A DNA stretch of 64,000 bases. Source: Saccopteryx bilineata. Its lineage: Eukaryota; Chordata; Mammalia; Chiroptera; Emballonuridae. A program made the position numbers and the translations under genes. The stretch is taken from positions 201,778,276 through 201,842,275 of the forward strand of contig NC_089492.1 of NCBI RefSeq assembly GCF_036850765.1, given 5' to 3'. The notes under the pieces were generated by a model that saw only the letters and a program-made list of their open reading frames with translations, did not search any database and was not told where the DNA came from. Positions 13,801-25,800 of this stretch are shown here, piece by piece (position 1 is the first letter of the stretch; the number at the start of each line of letters is the position of its first letter).

Positions 13801-16800
13801 CCCCCTCGATGAAGTGCTTGAGGACCTGCTCTCACAATGTAGGTAGCCTGAGCTGAATAGTAGCAGGTAGACCACCAGGTAGTTCAAGGTCCTCTGGTCA
13901 TTGAAGGAGGCCACCAGGTAGACTATTGAGATCTGTTTCTCAACCTGCTCAATCAGGTCTCAGAAAGTGTTATGGAAATCCTCAATTGTGAACTCATGAA
14001 GCCCTGGGGACACCAGGTCCTAAGCTATTGGCAGATACAGCCTTGAACCACTGTAATTCTTTACACCTACAAGTAGGAGAGTCCAAAAGCTCAAAAGAAG
14101 CAGTTCCCATTGGACCTAGTAGTTTCTAAAGAAGTCCTTGGTTTTCTGCTGATGGATGCCATCTTCAGCATACTCCATGTTGCAGGCCTGATGGCTCCAG
14201 CAGCTCTAAGACCAGAGGGTTCTGCACAGCAATCTTTTGATTGGCTTCATCACTGGCCAATAAACAGCTTTAGAGTTGCTGCACAACAGTAGCTCCTGCT
14301 TGCATTACTCAGGTTCCTCTGCCACCATCTTTAAACACCCCAAGTTACTTTATGAAAAGAACTAGAGAACTTATCAAGATATTAAAGCCCACAGTGAGGT
14401 ATCACTACCCACCCACTGGAAAGGCCAAAATGAAAACAACTTAAAAACACCAACTGTTGGCAAAGTTGTGGAGCAACCAAAACAGCCATACATGTCCAGG
14501 AAAAGAATCAAGTGATACCACAACTTTGGAAAACTGTTCGGCAGTTTCACTTAAGTTAAATATATGTCTACTTTATGACCAGAAATTCCAGTCCTGGTAA
14601 TATTTCCAAGAGAAATGAAAACATGTACAAAGACCCTTGCACACAAATATTGTTAGCATCTTTATAAATAACAAACAAAAACTAGAAAGTCTATCAACAA
14701 AGGATAAACTGTGACATATTTATACAATAGAGTATTACTGAGCAATAAAAGCAAAAAACTAGGCCCTGGCCGGTTGGCTCAGTGGTGGAGCGTCGGCCTG
14801 GCGTGCGGGGGACCCGGGTTCGATTCCCGGCCAGGGCACATAGGAGAAGCGCCCATTTGCTTCTCCACCCCCCCTCCTTCCTCTCTGTCTCTCTCTTCCC
14901 CTCCCGCAGCCAAGGCTCCATTGGAGCAAAGATGGCCCGGGCGCTGGGGATGGCTCCTTGGCCTCTGCCCCAGGTGCTAGAGTGGCTCTGGTCACAACAG
15001 AGCGATGCCCCGGAGGGGCAGAGCATCGCCCCCTGGTGGGCGTGCTGGGTGGATCCCAGTCAGGCGCATGCGGGAGTCTGTCTGACTGTCTCTCCCCGTT
15101 TCCAGCTTCAGAAAAATACAAAACAAACAAACAAACAAAAAAAAAAAAGCAAAAAACTACAGACACACACACAACTATGATGAATACAAAAAGCCTTACA
15201 TAAATGAGTAAATACAATTCCACTGACTGAAGTTCTAAAATAGGCAAAATTAATTTATGGTAACAAATCAGAGCAACAACTACTTTCTGTAAGGCATAAC
15301 TGGAAAGGGGTATGAGGGGACTTTTAGGGTAATAGAAATGTTCTATATCTAGTTGCAGATTACATGAGTGTAGGCATTTGTCAAAACTGATCAATTGTAC
15401 ACTTAAGAATCTGTGCACTGTTACTGTAATTTGTACCTCAAAATGAAAAGAAATAAAATAAATGAAGCCCATTCAAGGTATAGATTGCATTTTTGATAGA
15501 AAAGTAACAAGAAGCTATGGTATTTCAAAACACAATGAGTAATAAAGCTGTTCAGTTTAAATTCCTGTGATGTGTTAGTGTTACTGTATCTGAAACTCTG
15601 CTGAAATATTGCTTTCGCAAATAACAGCATACTTGAAATATTAAAGAGATATTTCTCCATAAAGGAATTATTATGGTTAACTACTTTCATACAAAAACAA
15701 TGTTTGCTAAATGAAATAAAAAGATTGAAGAACAAAAAAAAGTATTTCCTGGCATCCTTGTGAAGAAAATTCCAATAATATCATACCTTTGATGTTTTTG
15801 AAACTGGTACTTTCTCTTGTTTTAAACTTTTCACTTCGTGAGCAGCTTGGAAATTTCCTTTCACTCTCTGGATTGCCATGAACTCGTACTTCCTCTGCAA
15901 CAGCACATATCCATGAATGAAAGAACAATTCCATCAAAAGTGAGAAAATCCAAAGTCAATCATTTTAAAAGTCACTTGTGTCAAGAGAAGAACAAGCAAC
16001 TTACCTGTAAATTATCTAAACGAGCTTGAACTCTTTTAGCCTGAATTTCCATCTTCCTGTTTTCTTCACTCACTTCATTTAACTAAAGTAGGAAAATGTT
16101 AGATATTTCAATATAACTCTTGAACTGATTTCATACTAAAGGTTTTCCGAATAATCTATCTTCTTTGCTCTGCACAACCAAGCAATGTAACAAAGCATAG
16201 GTAGCATTCATGGCTAAAGAACACAGCTCAAAATACCAGTTGCCCCCAAAATGTTAATCATATCTAAGTCTACTTCATTCTGTGAAAAATTTGCAAGTCT
16301 TCCAACATCATACAAATATACATTTTAATGGGAAATGTCTTTTAATTGAAATATAATTATGTACAGAGAAGTGTACAAATAATTAAGTATGCACTGTAAT
16401 GGATTATTGAGATTATATTAAATATATATTAATTTGAGAAAAACTTATCTATAATATTTAGTCTTTTCATTCATGAACATAATAGCACCTTCAATTTATT
16501 TCTTTATTTTCTTTTAATAATGCTTTGTATTTCTAGTATACATGTGTTACACATCTTTTTTTTAGATTTATTTCTAGATAGGTTTGTTGATGTTATTAAC
16601 CTATGATATCTTTCAATAAATAACATTTACTATTTGATTGTTAGTATATAAAAGTACACTTGAGTTCTGTATATTGAACTTATATCCAAAGGTTCTCCTA
16701 AATTTACTTAATTCTAATAACTTGTCTGTATACTCATTTGGATACCTATGTACATAGCTACATAATCATGTCATCTCTGATTTCTTCCATTCTAGTCCTT

Positions 16801-19800
16801 CCTTTCCATTTTTCCCACATATTTCATTGACTAGGGCTTTCAGTATAATGTTCAACAGAAATAGTTTCAGTAAGCACATTTATTCTATTATGATCTCAGA
16901 GGGAAAAGATTTTAGTAACTTGCATTAAGTATAAATTTATTGTTGGATTTTCTTAGATACATTATCAGAGTTAATATCTATTACTAGTAATTATGAGTTG
17001 GTAGTATATTTTATATCAATAGAAACTATGACTTTTCTCCTTTTATGAGATAATGCATTAATTTTGAAATGATAAACCACCCTCATATTCCTGAGTAAAC
17101 CTACTTAGTTGTATTATTCTTTAATCTTTTTCTGAATTCAATTTGCTAATATTTTATTTTTTCTTCTTTTCTAAGTGAGAGGAGGGGAGACAGACACCCG
17201 CATGTACCCAACTAGGATCCACCCAGCAAGCCCCATCTGGGGCTGATGCTCTGCCCATCTGGGGCTATGCTCACAACCAAGTTATTTTTAGTGTCTGAGG
17301 TGAAGGCTCCACAGAGCCATCCTCAGTGCTCGGGGCTAATGCACTTGAACCAACTGAGCCCTGACTGTGTGAGAGGAAGAGAGAGAAGGAGCAAAAAAGG
17401 GAGAAAGAGAGAGAAGGGGGAGGAGTGAAGAAGCAGATAGTTGCCTCTCCTGTGTACCCTGACTGGGAATTGAACTGTCAACCTCTGCACTTTAGGATGA
17501 TGCTCTAACCAACTGAGCCATATAGCCAGAGGTTTTTTGCTTGTTTTTTAAATCTAGTACTTGTTTTTATATTTTAAAAAATTTCAACTTGCCAAACTTC
17601 TCGGCTGCTTGCCAGAAAAGATGATGAGAAACCAAAAACTTAAGAGTATTTTATATTTGCCTGGCCAGTGGTGGCACAGTAGACAGCCTGTCAATCGGGG
17701 ATGCTGAGGTACCAGGAGTGAAACCTTGGGGCTGCTGGCTTAAGTACAGGCTCACCAGGCTTGAGTGCGGGGTCACCAGCTTGAGCACGGGATCATCGAC
17801 ATGATCCCATGGTCACCGGCTTGAGCCCAAAGGCACCGGCTTGAGCCCAAAGGTTACTGGCTTGAAGCCCAAGGTTGGTGGCTTAAGCAATGGATCACTG
17901 GATCAGCTGGAGTCCCCTTGGGTCAAGCATTTATAAGAAGCAATCAATGAACAACTAAGGTACCTCAACTACAAGCTGATGCTACTCCTCTCCCTTCCTG
18001 TCTCTCTCACTAAGAAAAAAAAAAAGAATATTTTATATTTGGAAGTATTTCATAATAAAGCTACCATACAAAGTTAGTCAAAAATTCCCAGCCAGAAGAT
18101 GTTCTAGACTTACTTATAATTTGTTAAATGTAAGCCATATAGTTCTAAGAATGTCTGATTATCTAATAGATACTAAAATGGGCCTCACCTGTTTTTTTAA
18201 GTTATCATTCAGTTCTTTCAATGCATCAAAAGAAGACTTAAGCCTCCTGCTTTCTCTGTTTCTTTCCTTAAGAACTTCGGTTAAGTGCGCAACTTCTGCA
18301 TCATGTTGCTAAGAAGGAAAAAATCTTATCTATTTTAATTAGGTAAGGATTCCTTGTCATTAATGGCACTGGACATAAATAAAAAGTTAGAGCTCCTTGA
18401 CTAAAAAAGACTTTAATCAGCATATTTAAGCATGTAAGACTAATATTGCAAAGAATTTATGAAAACTATATAATCAAAGTACCAACCAAGCATTAAAAGC
18501 ACTTGTGACATCAATTAAAACATGTTATACAAATTAAGCAGCGACAAAACTTCTCAGAAAAAGCCATCACAGAAATTCAATGAAATAATTTCTATTAGAC
18601 ATCACAGAATGACTTCAGATTCTTTTCAAGAGACTGGTTATTCATAGCTTTACATATTAAAATTTAAAGTTTAAGTTACCCTTAAGGAGTAGAGAAAATA
18701 CTCCATAGATAGAACAAAATAACTTCTGTTCTCATAAAGTAGCTAAAATTGTTTTACATCTTTAACATTCATAATAAAATTTCTCTGATCCCCAAACTAT
18801 TTGACCCTTCTTAATCAGTTGTATAAATGATACATCTAATAAGGGGTTAATATCCAAAATTTATATAAAAACTTTTAAAACTCAACACCAAAAAAGAATC
18901 CAATTAAAAAATGGGCAGAGGCCCTGGCCAATTGGCTCAGCAGTAGGGTATTGGCCCAGCATGTGGAAGTCCTGGGTTCAATTCCCAGTCAGGGCACACA
19001 GGAGAAGCCTTCATCTGCTTTTCCACCCTTCCCCCTCTCCTTTCTCTCTGTCTCTCTCTTCCGCTCCTGCAGCCACGGCTCCATTAGAGCAAAGTTGGCT
19101 CGAGAGCTGAGGATGGCTCCATGGCCTCCACTTCAGGTGCTAGAATGGCTCCAGTTGCAACGGAGCAACACCCTGGATGGGCAGAGCATCGCCCCCTGGT
19201 GGGCATGCTGGGTGGATCCCGGTCGGGCGCCTGTGGGAGTATGTCAGCCTCCCCCTCCCGCCCACACTTCTCACTTTGGAAAAAAAAAAAAAAATTTTTT
19301 TTTAAAGTGGGCAGAGGACCTGAATAGACACTTCTCTAAAAGGAACATACAGATGGCCAACAGACATATAAAAAGATACTCAATGTTACTAATCATCTAA
19401 GAAATACTAATTAAACCACAGAGATATCACCTCACACCTGTCAAAATAACTATCATCAATAAATACATCTACAAACAAGTGTTTGCAAGGATGTGGAGAA
19501 AAGGGAACCCTTGTGCACTGTTGGTGGGAATGCAGATTAGTGCAGCCACTGTGGAAAAGTGTGGAATTACCTCAAAAAACTAAAAATGGAACTGCCATCT
19601 AACCTAGAGATTCCACTTTGGGTATTTTTCCAAAGGATACCCAAACACTGATTTTTTTGTGTGTACTTTTCTGGAGAAGCAGTGAGGCAGGCAGGCAGAC
19701 TCCCACATGTGCCCGACCAGGATCCACCCGGCATGTCCACCAGGGGGCAATGCTCTGCTCTTCTGGGCCATTGCTCCATTGCAACTGGAGCCACTCTAGC

Positions 19801-22800
19801 CCCTGAGGTGGAGGCCATGGAGCTGTCCTCAGCGCCCAGGACAACTTTGCTCCAATGGAGCCTTGGCTGCATGTTGGGGACCGAAAAGCCAACAGGGTTT
19901 TTGCAGTTTAGATTTTTGGGGACAGAGGAGCAGGGAACTGGCTGTAAGCTGACATTATGCCCAACCCCCACTTCACTTGTTCTGTGAAGTTACTAAAGGC
20001 TGTTAAGCTGTGGTGCTGGATTGTTTATACCAGGGGTCGGGAACCTTTTTGACTGGAGAGCCATGAACGCCACATATTTTAAAATGTAATTCTGTGAGAG
20101 CCATACAACGACCCATGGACGTTACGCATTATCCAATAAAAATTTGGTGTTGTCCCAGAAGACAGCTGTGATTGGCTCCAGCTACCCGCAACCATGAACA
20201 TGAGCAGTAATAAATGAATGGATTATAATACATGAGAATATTTTATATTTTTAACGTTTTTATATTTTTTATTAAATATTTGTCTGCGAGCCAGATGCAG
20301 CGAACAAAAGAGCCACATCTGGTTCGTGAGCCATAGGTTCCCAACCCCTGGTTTATACTCATCCTACCCCCCATGTCCCCTGAAAAGACTGGAGGCAAAT
20401 TTCTTCTATCCTTTGTTTTGTGTAAAATTAATATGTTATGTATGGTGGGGGTTTTCTGTACTTGGTAAAATTCTTGAGTTGCCTTGGAAACGTGATCAGA
20501 GATCTCTGATTTGCTAATGACCTCATTTTTCCCTATAAATAAAGGAAGAAACAGGCATGGAGCACACTCTGTTCTTGCTAGCAGCTTTGCAGAGCCCTCC
20601 TGAACAAATCCCTTTATTTCTTTAAGCGTATTTTCTTAATTTCGCGCCATTCCCACTCAGGACCTGGAATTACTAGAGCCATGCTGGTTCGCAACAGCTG
20701 TGGGAGGGAAAGAGAGACATTAGAGAGAAGGAAAAAAGGGAAGGATGAAGAAGCAGATGGGCACTTCTCCTGTGTGCCCTGGCCAGGAATTAAACCTGGG
20801 ACTTCCACACACCAGGCCGATGCTCTACCACTGAGCCAACCGGCCATGGCCCCCAAACACTAATTTAGAAGAATATATGCACCCTTATGCTCACCACAGC
20901 ATTTTTTACAATAGGCAAGATTTGGAAGCAATGCAAGTGCCCATCAGTAGATGAGTGGATAAAAAGCTGTGATACATTTACACAATGGAATACTCCTCAG
21001 CCATAAAAATAGAAAGAAATTTTACCTTTTGTGACAGCATGGATAGACCTAGAGATAATTATGCTAAGTGAAATAAGCCAGGCAAGAAAAGACAAATATC
21101 ATATAATCTCACTTATATGTGGATGATAAAGAACAAAATAAACCAACAAAACTCTAACATACTAAGACACAGAGAACAAACAGACTAATTGCTGCCTTCA
21201 TGGGGAGCGCAATTGGGGCACTAGATGACAAAGGGGAAGGATTAAGAAGTACACCACAGGGCCTGACCAGGCGGTGGCGCAGTGGATAGAGCACCGGACT
21301 GGGATGTGGAGGATTCAGGTTTGAAACCCCGAGGCTGCCAGCTTGAATGCAGGCTCATCTGGTTTGAGCAAGGCCCAACAGCTTGGACCCAAGGTCGCTG
21401 GCTTTAGCCCAAGCACTGGCTCGCGCAAGGGGTCACTTGGTCTGCTGTAGCCCCCTGGTCAAGGCACATATGAGAAAGCAATCAATGAGAAACTAAGGAG
21501 CCACAATGAAGAATTGATGCTTCTCATCTCTTTCCCTTCCGGTCTGTCTGTCCCTAACTGTCCTTCTCTCTGTCTCTCTCTCTGTCACTGTCACACACAC
21601 ACACAAAAAAGAAGTGCAGCACAGGGACACGGTCAATAATAGTGTAATAGCTCCATATGGGGCCAGCTGGGCACTGGAACTATCAAGAGGAAAACTTTGT
21701 AAAGTATATGATTCCCTAACCACTATGCTGCACAACTAAAATGAATACAAAATAACACTGAATGTAAACTATAATTAAAAAATAAAATTAAAAAATACAT
21801 TTACTTTAAAATCAGGTTAATATTCTCATTTCTAAAGTTTCACACATCCAAAATATATTAAAAACATCATTTGCAGTATGATAAGATAAGCCCACTAACC
21901 TTACTTCTTGTATTGATAACAACTAAAAACCCTAGACAAAACACAAAACTATTTCCTGGGTTTTTTCCTCCTTTTCTCTTGCAGTCTGGCCCCAAAGCAG
22001 GCCTCCGTCACTGAAAAATATTATTTGTAGGCTGCTCAACTCTGAGAGACATTCTGCCTTTCCCTGTGAGCCAAAGAACGTGGGAAGAACCTTGGAGACT
22101 AGAGATCAGAAAGAGGACCCGTTCGTGTATGTCAGGGGTCGGGAACCTTTCTGGCTGAGAGAGCCATGAATGCCACACATTTTAAAATGTAATTCCGTGA
22201 GAGCCATACAACAACTCGTGTACATTACGCATTATCCAATAAAATTTGGTGTTGTCCTGGATGACAGCTGTGATTGGCTCCAGCCACCCACAACCATGAA
22301 CATGAACAGTAGGAAATGGATTGTAATACATAAAAATGTTTTATATTTTTAACGTTATTATTATTATTTTTTTTACAGGGACAGAGAGAGAGAGTCAAAG
22401 AGAGGGATAGCTAGGGACAGACAGACAGGAACGGAGAGAGATGAGAAGCACCAATCATCAGTTTTTCGTGGTGACACCTTAGTTGTTCATTGATTGCTCT
22501 CTCATATGTGCCATGACCGCGGGCCTTCAGCAGATCGAGCAACCCCTTGCTTGAGTCAGCGACCTTGGGTCCAAGCTGGTGAGCTTTTTTTTGCTTAAGC
22601 CAGATGAGCACACGCTCAAGCTGCCAACCTCGGGTCTCGAACCTGGGTCCTTCCACATGCCAGTCCGACGCTCTATCCACTGTGTCACCGCCCGGTCAGG
22701 CACGTTATTATTTTTTTTATTAAAGATTTATCTGCGAACCAGATGCAGCCATCAGAAGAGCCACATCTGGCTCACAAGTGATGGGTTCCCGACCCCTGTT

Positions 22801-25800
22801 GTATGTAAACCACACAAATGTGGAGAACCCCTGATCTGTATAAGCACAGCACAGACTAGGAGCTGTAGGGTAAGGTGGAGAGATCAGAGTGCAATTTAGA
22901 ATCCCCCTGCATGTCAGGTCCTTCCTGTACCACCAATGCTGGGAGGACGGACAAGACCCACAGTAGCACAGCAAAGGCCTGGAACACTGGATCGAGATTT
23001 AAACCGCTGTCTGAGTCTTAGGCTGATCCCTAAGCGGCACACAGACAATACAACTCCAAAGTAACACTACCAAAAGTACAAAGGTTTTAAAAACTGACTG
23101 AGACTGGGCCATTGCCCACAGAGAGTAAGAAAGAACCTCAGCCTAAAGAGTAAGAAAGAACCTTAGCCTAAATCCAACTGGGTTGACAGCTTAAAAGAAA
23201 TAAATGAATAAAACCAACATTCTCCAGAGGATAATAACAGGACTCAGAATTTACATAACATAATATCAGAAAAGTCCTGGATACAATCCAAAAGTCCTTG
23301 GATATACAAAGAACCAGAAAAATGGGACTAAGTCTCTCAAGAATAATGCCAATCTTTAGATAATCCAGATGTCTGGATTTTTAACTATGCTCCATGAGGT
23401 TTCTGTGAATAAATGCAAAGGGAAAGACAAAAATCCTCATGAAAAAAATATTAAAGTTTTAAAAAGAACATACGTAGTTGGAAATATTAGAACATTAACG
23501 TACCAGAAATAACTAATTCATTAGATGGGCTCAATAGCAACATAGAATTAAAGAAGAAATGGTGACCTTAAAGACAGACAAAATAGCAAACTTGAAGAAC
23601 ACAGAAGAAAATAAGAAAAAGGGAACAAGCCTCAAAAATATGTGGGGTAACAGTAAATGACCTAACATAAGTAACTTGAAATTCAAAAGGAGAAGAGAAA
23701 GCACTTGAAATAGAAAAAATATTTGAAGAAATATTGATTTAAAACTTCCCAAATTTGGTGAAAGACATAAATTTTCAAATTCAGTATGTTCAGTGAACCC
23801 CAGACAGGATAAACGCAAAGAAAAACATGCAGAGATTCAGCATAATTGAACTACTACTAAAACCAAAGATAAGGCAACTTTGGGTACTGGAATTATTGAT
23901 TATGGTGGTGATTACAAGATACTGCATTTTTCAAAACAAAATTTTACTCTATGTAAGTTATACATACAGTAACATCTCTTGATATGAAACAAAGAAGGAT
24001 ACAATACCATCCATATAACTTCTTTAAATTCATTTGAGAGAGAGAGAGATATCAATTTGTTGTTCCACCCATCTAAGCATTCTTGTATGTGCCCCGACCA
24101 GGGATGGAACCCGAAACCTTGGTATATCAGGATGACACTCTAACCCAGTGGTCCCCAACCTTTTTTGGGCCACGAACCAGTTTAATGTCAGAAAATATTT
24201 TCACGGACTGGCCTTTGGGGTGGGACAGAAAAATGTACAAAATAAAATTATGTGACCAGCGTAAAAACTGTGGTATTTTTAAATATAATTGTCGAACTTA
24301 CGAGACAAGCGTCAAGAGTGAGTCTTAGATGGATGTAACAGGGGGAATCTGGTCATTTTTTAAAAATAAAACATTGGCCTGACCAGGTGGTGGCGCAGTG
24401 GATAGAGCGTTGGACTGGGATGCGGAAGGACCCAGGTTCGAGACCCCGAGGTCACCAACTTGAGCGCGGGCTCATCTGGCTTGAGCAAAAAGCTCACCAG
24501 CTTGGACCCAAGGTCGCTGGCTCCAGCAAGGGGTTACTCGGTCTGCTGAAGGCCCGCGGTCAAGGCACATATGAGAAAGCAATCAATGAACAACTAAGAA
24601 GTCACAACGTGCAACAAAAAACTAATGATTGATGCTTCTCATCTCTCTCTCCGTTCCTGTCTGTCTGTCCCTGTCTATCTCTGCCTATGTAAAAAAATAA
24701 ATAATAAATAAATAAAAAATAAAACATCGTTCAGACTTAAATATAAACAAAATGGAAATAATGTAAGTTATTTATTCTTTCTCTACAGACCGGTACCAAA
24801 TGGCCCACGGACCGGTATCAGTCCATGGCCCGGGGTTTGGGGACCACTGCTCTAACCAACAGATCTACTCAGACAGGGCCCTCTATCAGTGCTTTTCAAC
24901 TTTTCTTTTACACTTGAGGACGAGTGAAAATAGAAGAATTATTTTAGAGACCACTGTGGCAGAGATCACCTGGAGTGTAAGTGAATTTGACTAAGATCAC
25001 TGGGTCTATCTGACCAGTGGTGGCGCAGTGGATACAGCATCGACCTGAGGTTCATGGTTCAAAACCCAGAGGTCACTGGCTTGAGTGAGGGCTTGCCAGC
25101 TTAAGCACAGGGTTGCAGACTTGAGGGCAGGATCACTGACAGGATCCCATGGCTGCGGCCTTAAGCACAAGGTTGCTGACTTGAAGCCCAAGTTTGCCAG
25201 CTTGAGCAAGGGATCACTAGCTCGGCTTGAGTCCTCCAGTCAAGGCACGTGTGAATAGCAATTGATGAACAACTAAAGTGAAGCAACTACAAGTTGATGC
25301 TTCTCTCTGTCCTACCTCTCTCTCTCTCTTCCTGTCTCTCTCTCTCTAAGCAAAAGAAAGATCATTGGTCTATAGTCTTCATACAACATCAGGGTGGTTA
25401 ACTCTTTCATGGACAGACATGAAATTTCTGGTAGACTGTTCCCAACAGTTGAAAAACATTGAATTATATAAGATTCTTGACATAATATTTAATCTGAATA
25501 TAATTGTTAGGAAGTAATAAGGCAAATTCAGAATATGACAAACTCTGTAAGACTCCTGGACCAGAGTCTTCAAAGAAAAGTCTCACAAAAAACAGTAATG
25601 GTAAAGTTGACTGCTCTAAATTCAAAGAAACCAAAAAGATATAAAAATCAAATGTGATGCATGAATTATGTCTAGTACTGTGATGAAAATAAGAGAAATT
25701 TTAAAAAGCAATAATAAATGACCCTTGGGGAATCAAGTGGGTAATTGAGTGTGAACTGTATATTAACTTAAATTATTTAGTTAGCATTAATTTCCTAATA

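Larger units (their letters stand above)
19650..20851 (-). mobile_element. Rhin/VES-type SINE split by a solo LTR
   Basis: SINE halves 19650-19871 and 20697-20851 are continuous when the LTR is removed. The minus-strand head GGCCATGGCCGGTTGGCTCA is at the right. L1 phrase ACCCAAACACTGATTT / CCCAAACACTAATTTA flanks it. Confidence 0.9.
18830..21795 (+). mobile_element. L1 3' fragment that hosts a nested transposon stack
   Basis: L1 ORF2 end sequence begins at about 18838 (AAGGGGTTAATATCCAAAAT). SINE 18919-19295 breaks it, and it continues 19296-19650 (ATGTGGAGAAAAGGGAACCC). It is broken again by the SINE/LTR/hAT stack 19650-20851, then resumes (CACAGCATTTTTTACAATAG) to about 21258. A third SINE (21260-21612) follows, and a tail remains to 21795. 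Confidence 0.85.
24030..24880 (-). mobile_element. Old SINE split by a hAT element
   Basis: Remnants at 24030-24145 and 24850-24880 join across the hAT: minus strand GGCCCTGTCTGAGTAGATCT, then GTTAGAG and GGTTCCATCCCTGGTCGGGG. Confidence 0.7.

Noticed and set aside
13538..13846. Plus-strand 102-residue open frame
   Set aside because: It is the antisense of the OTUB1 pseudogene.
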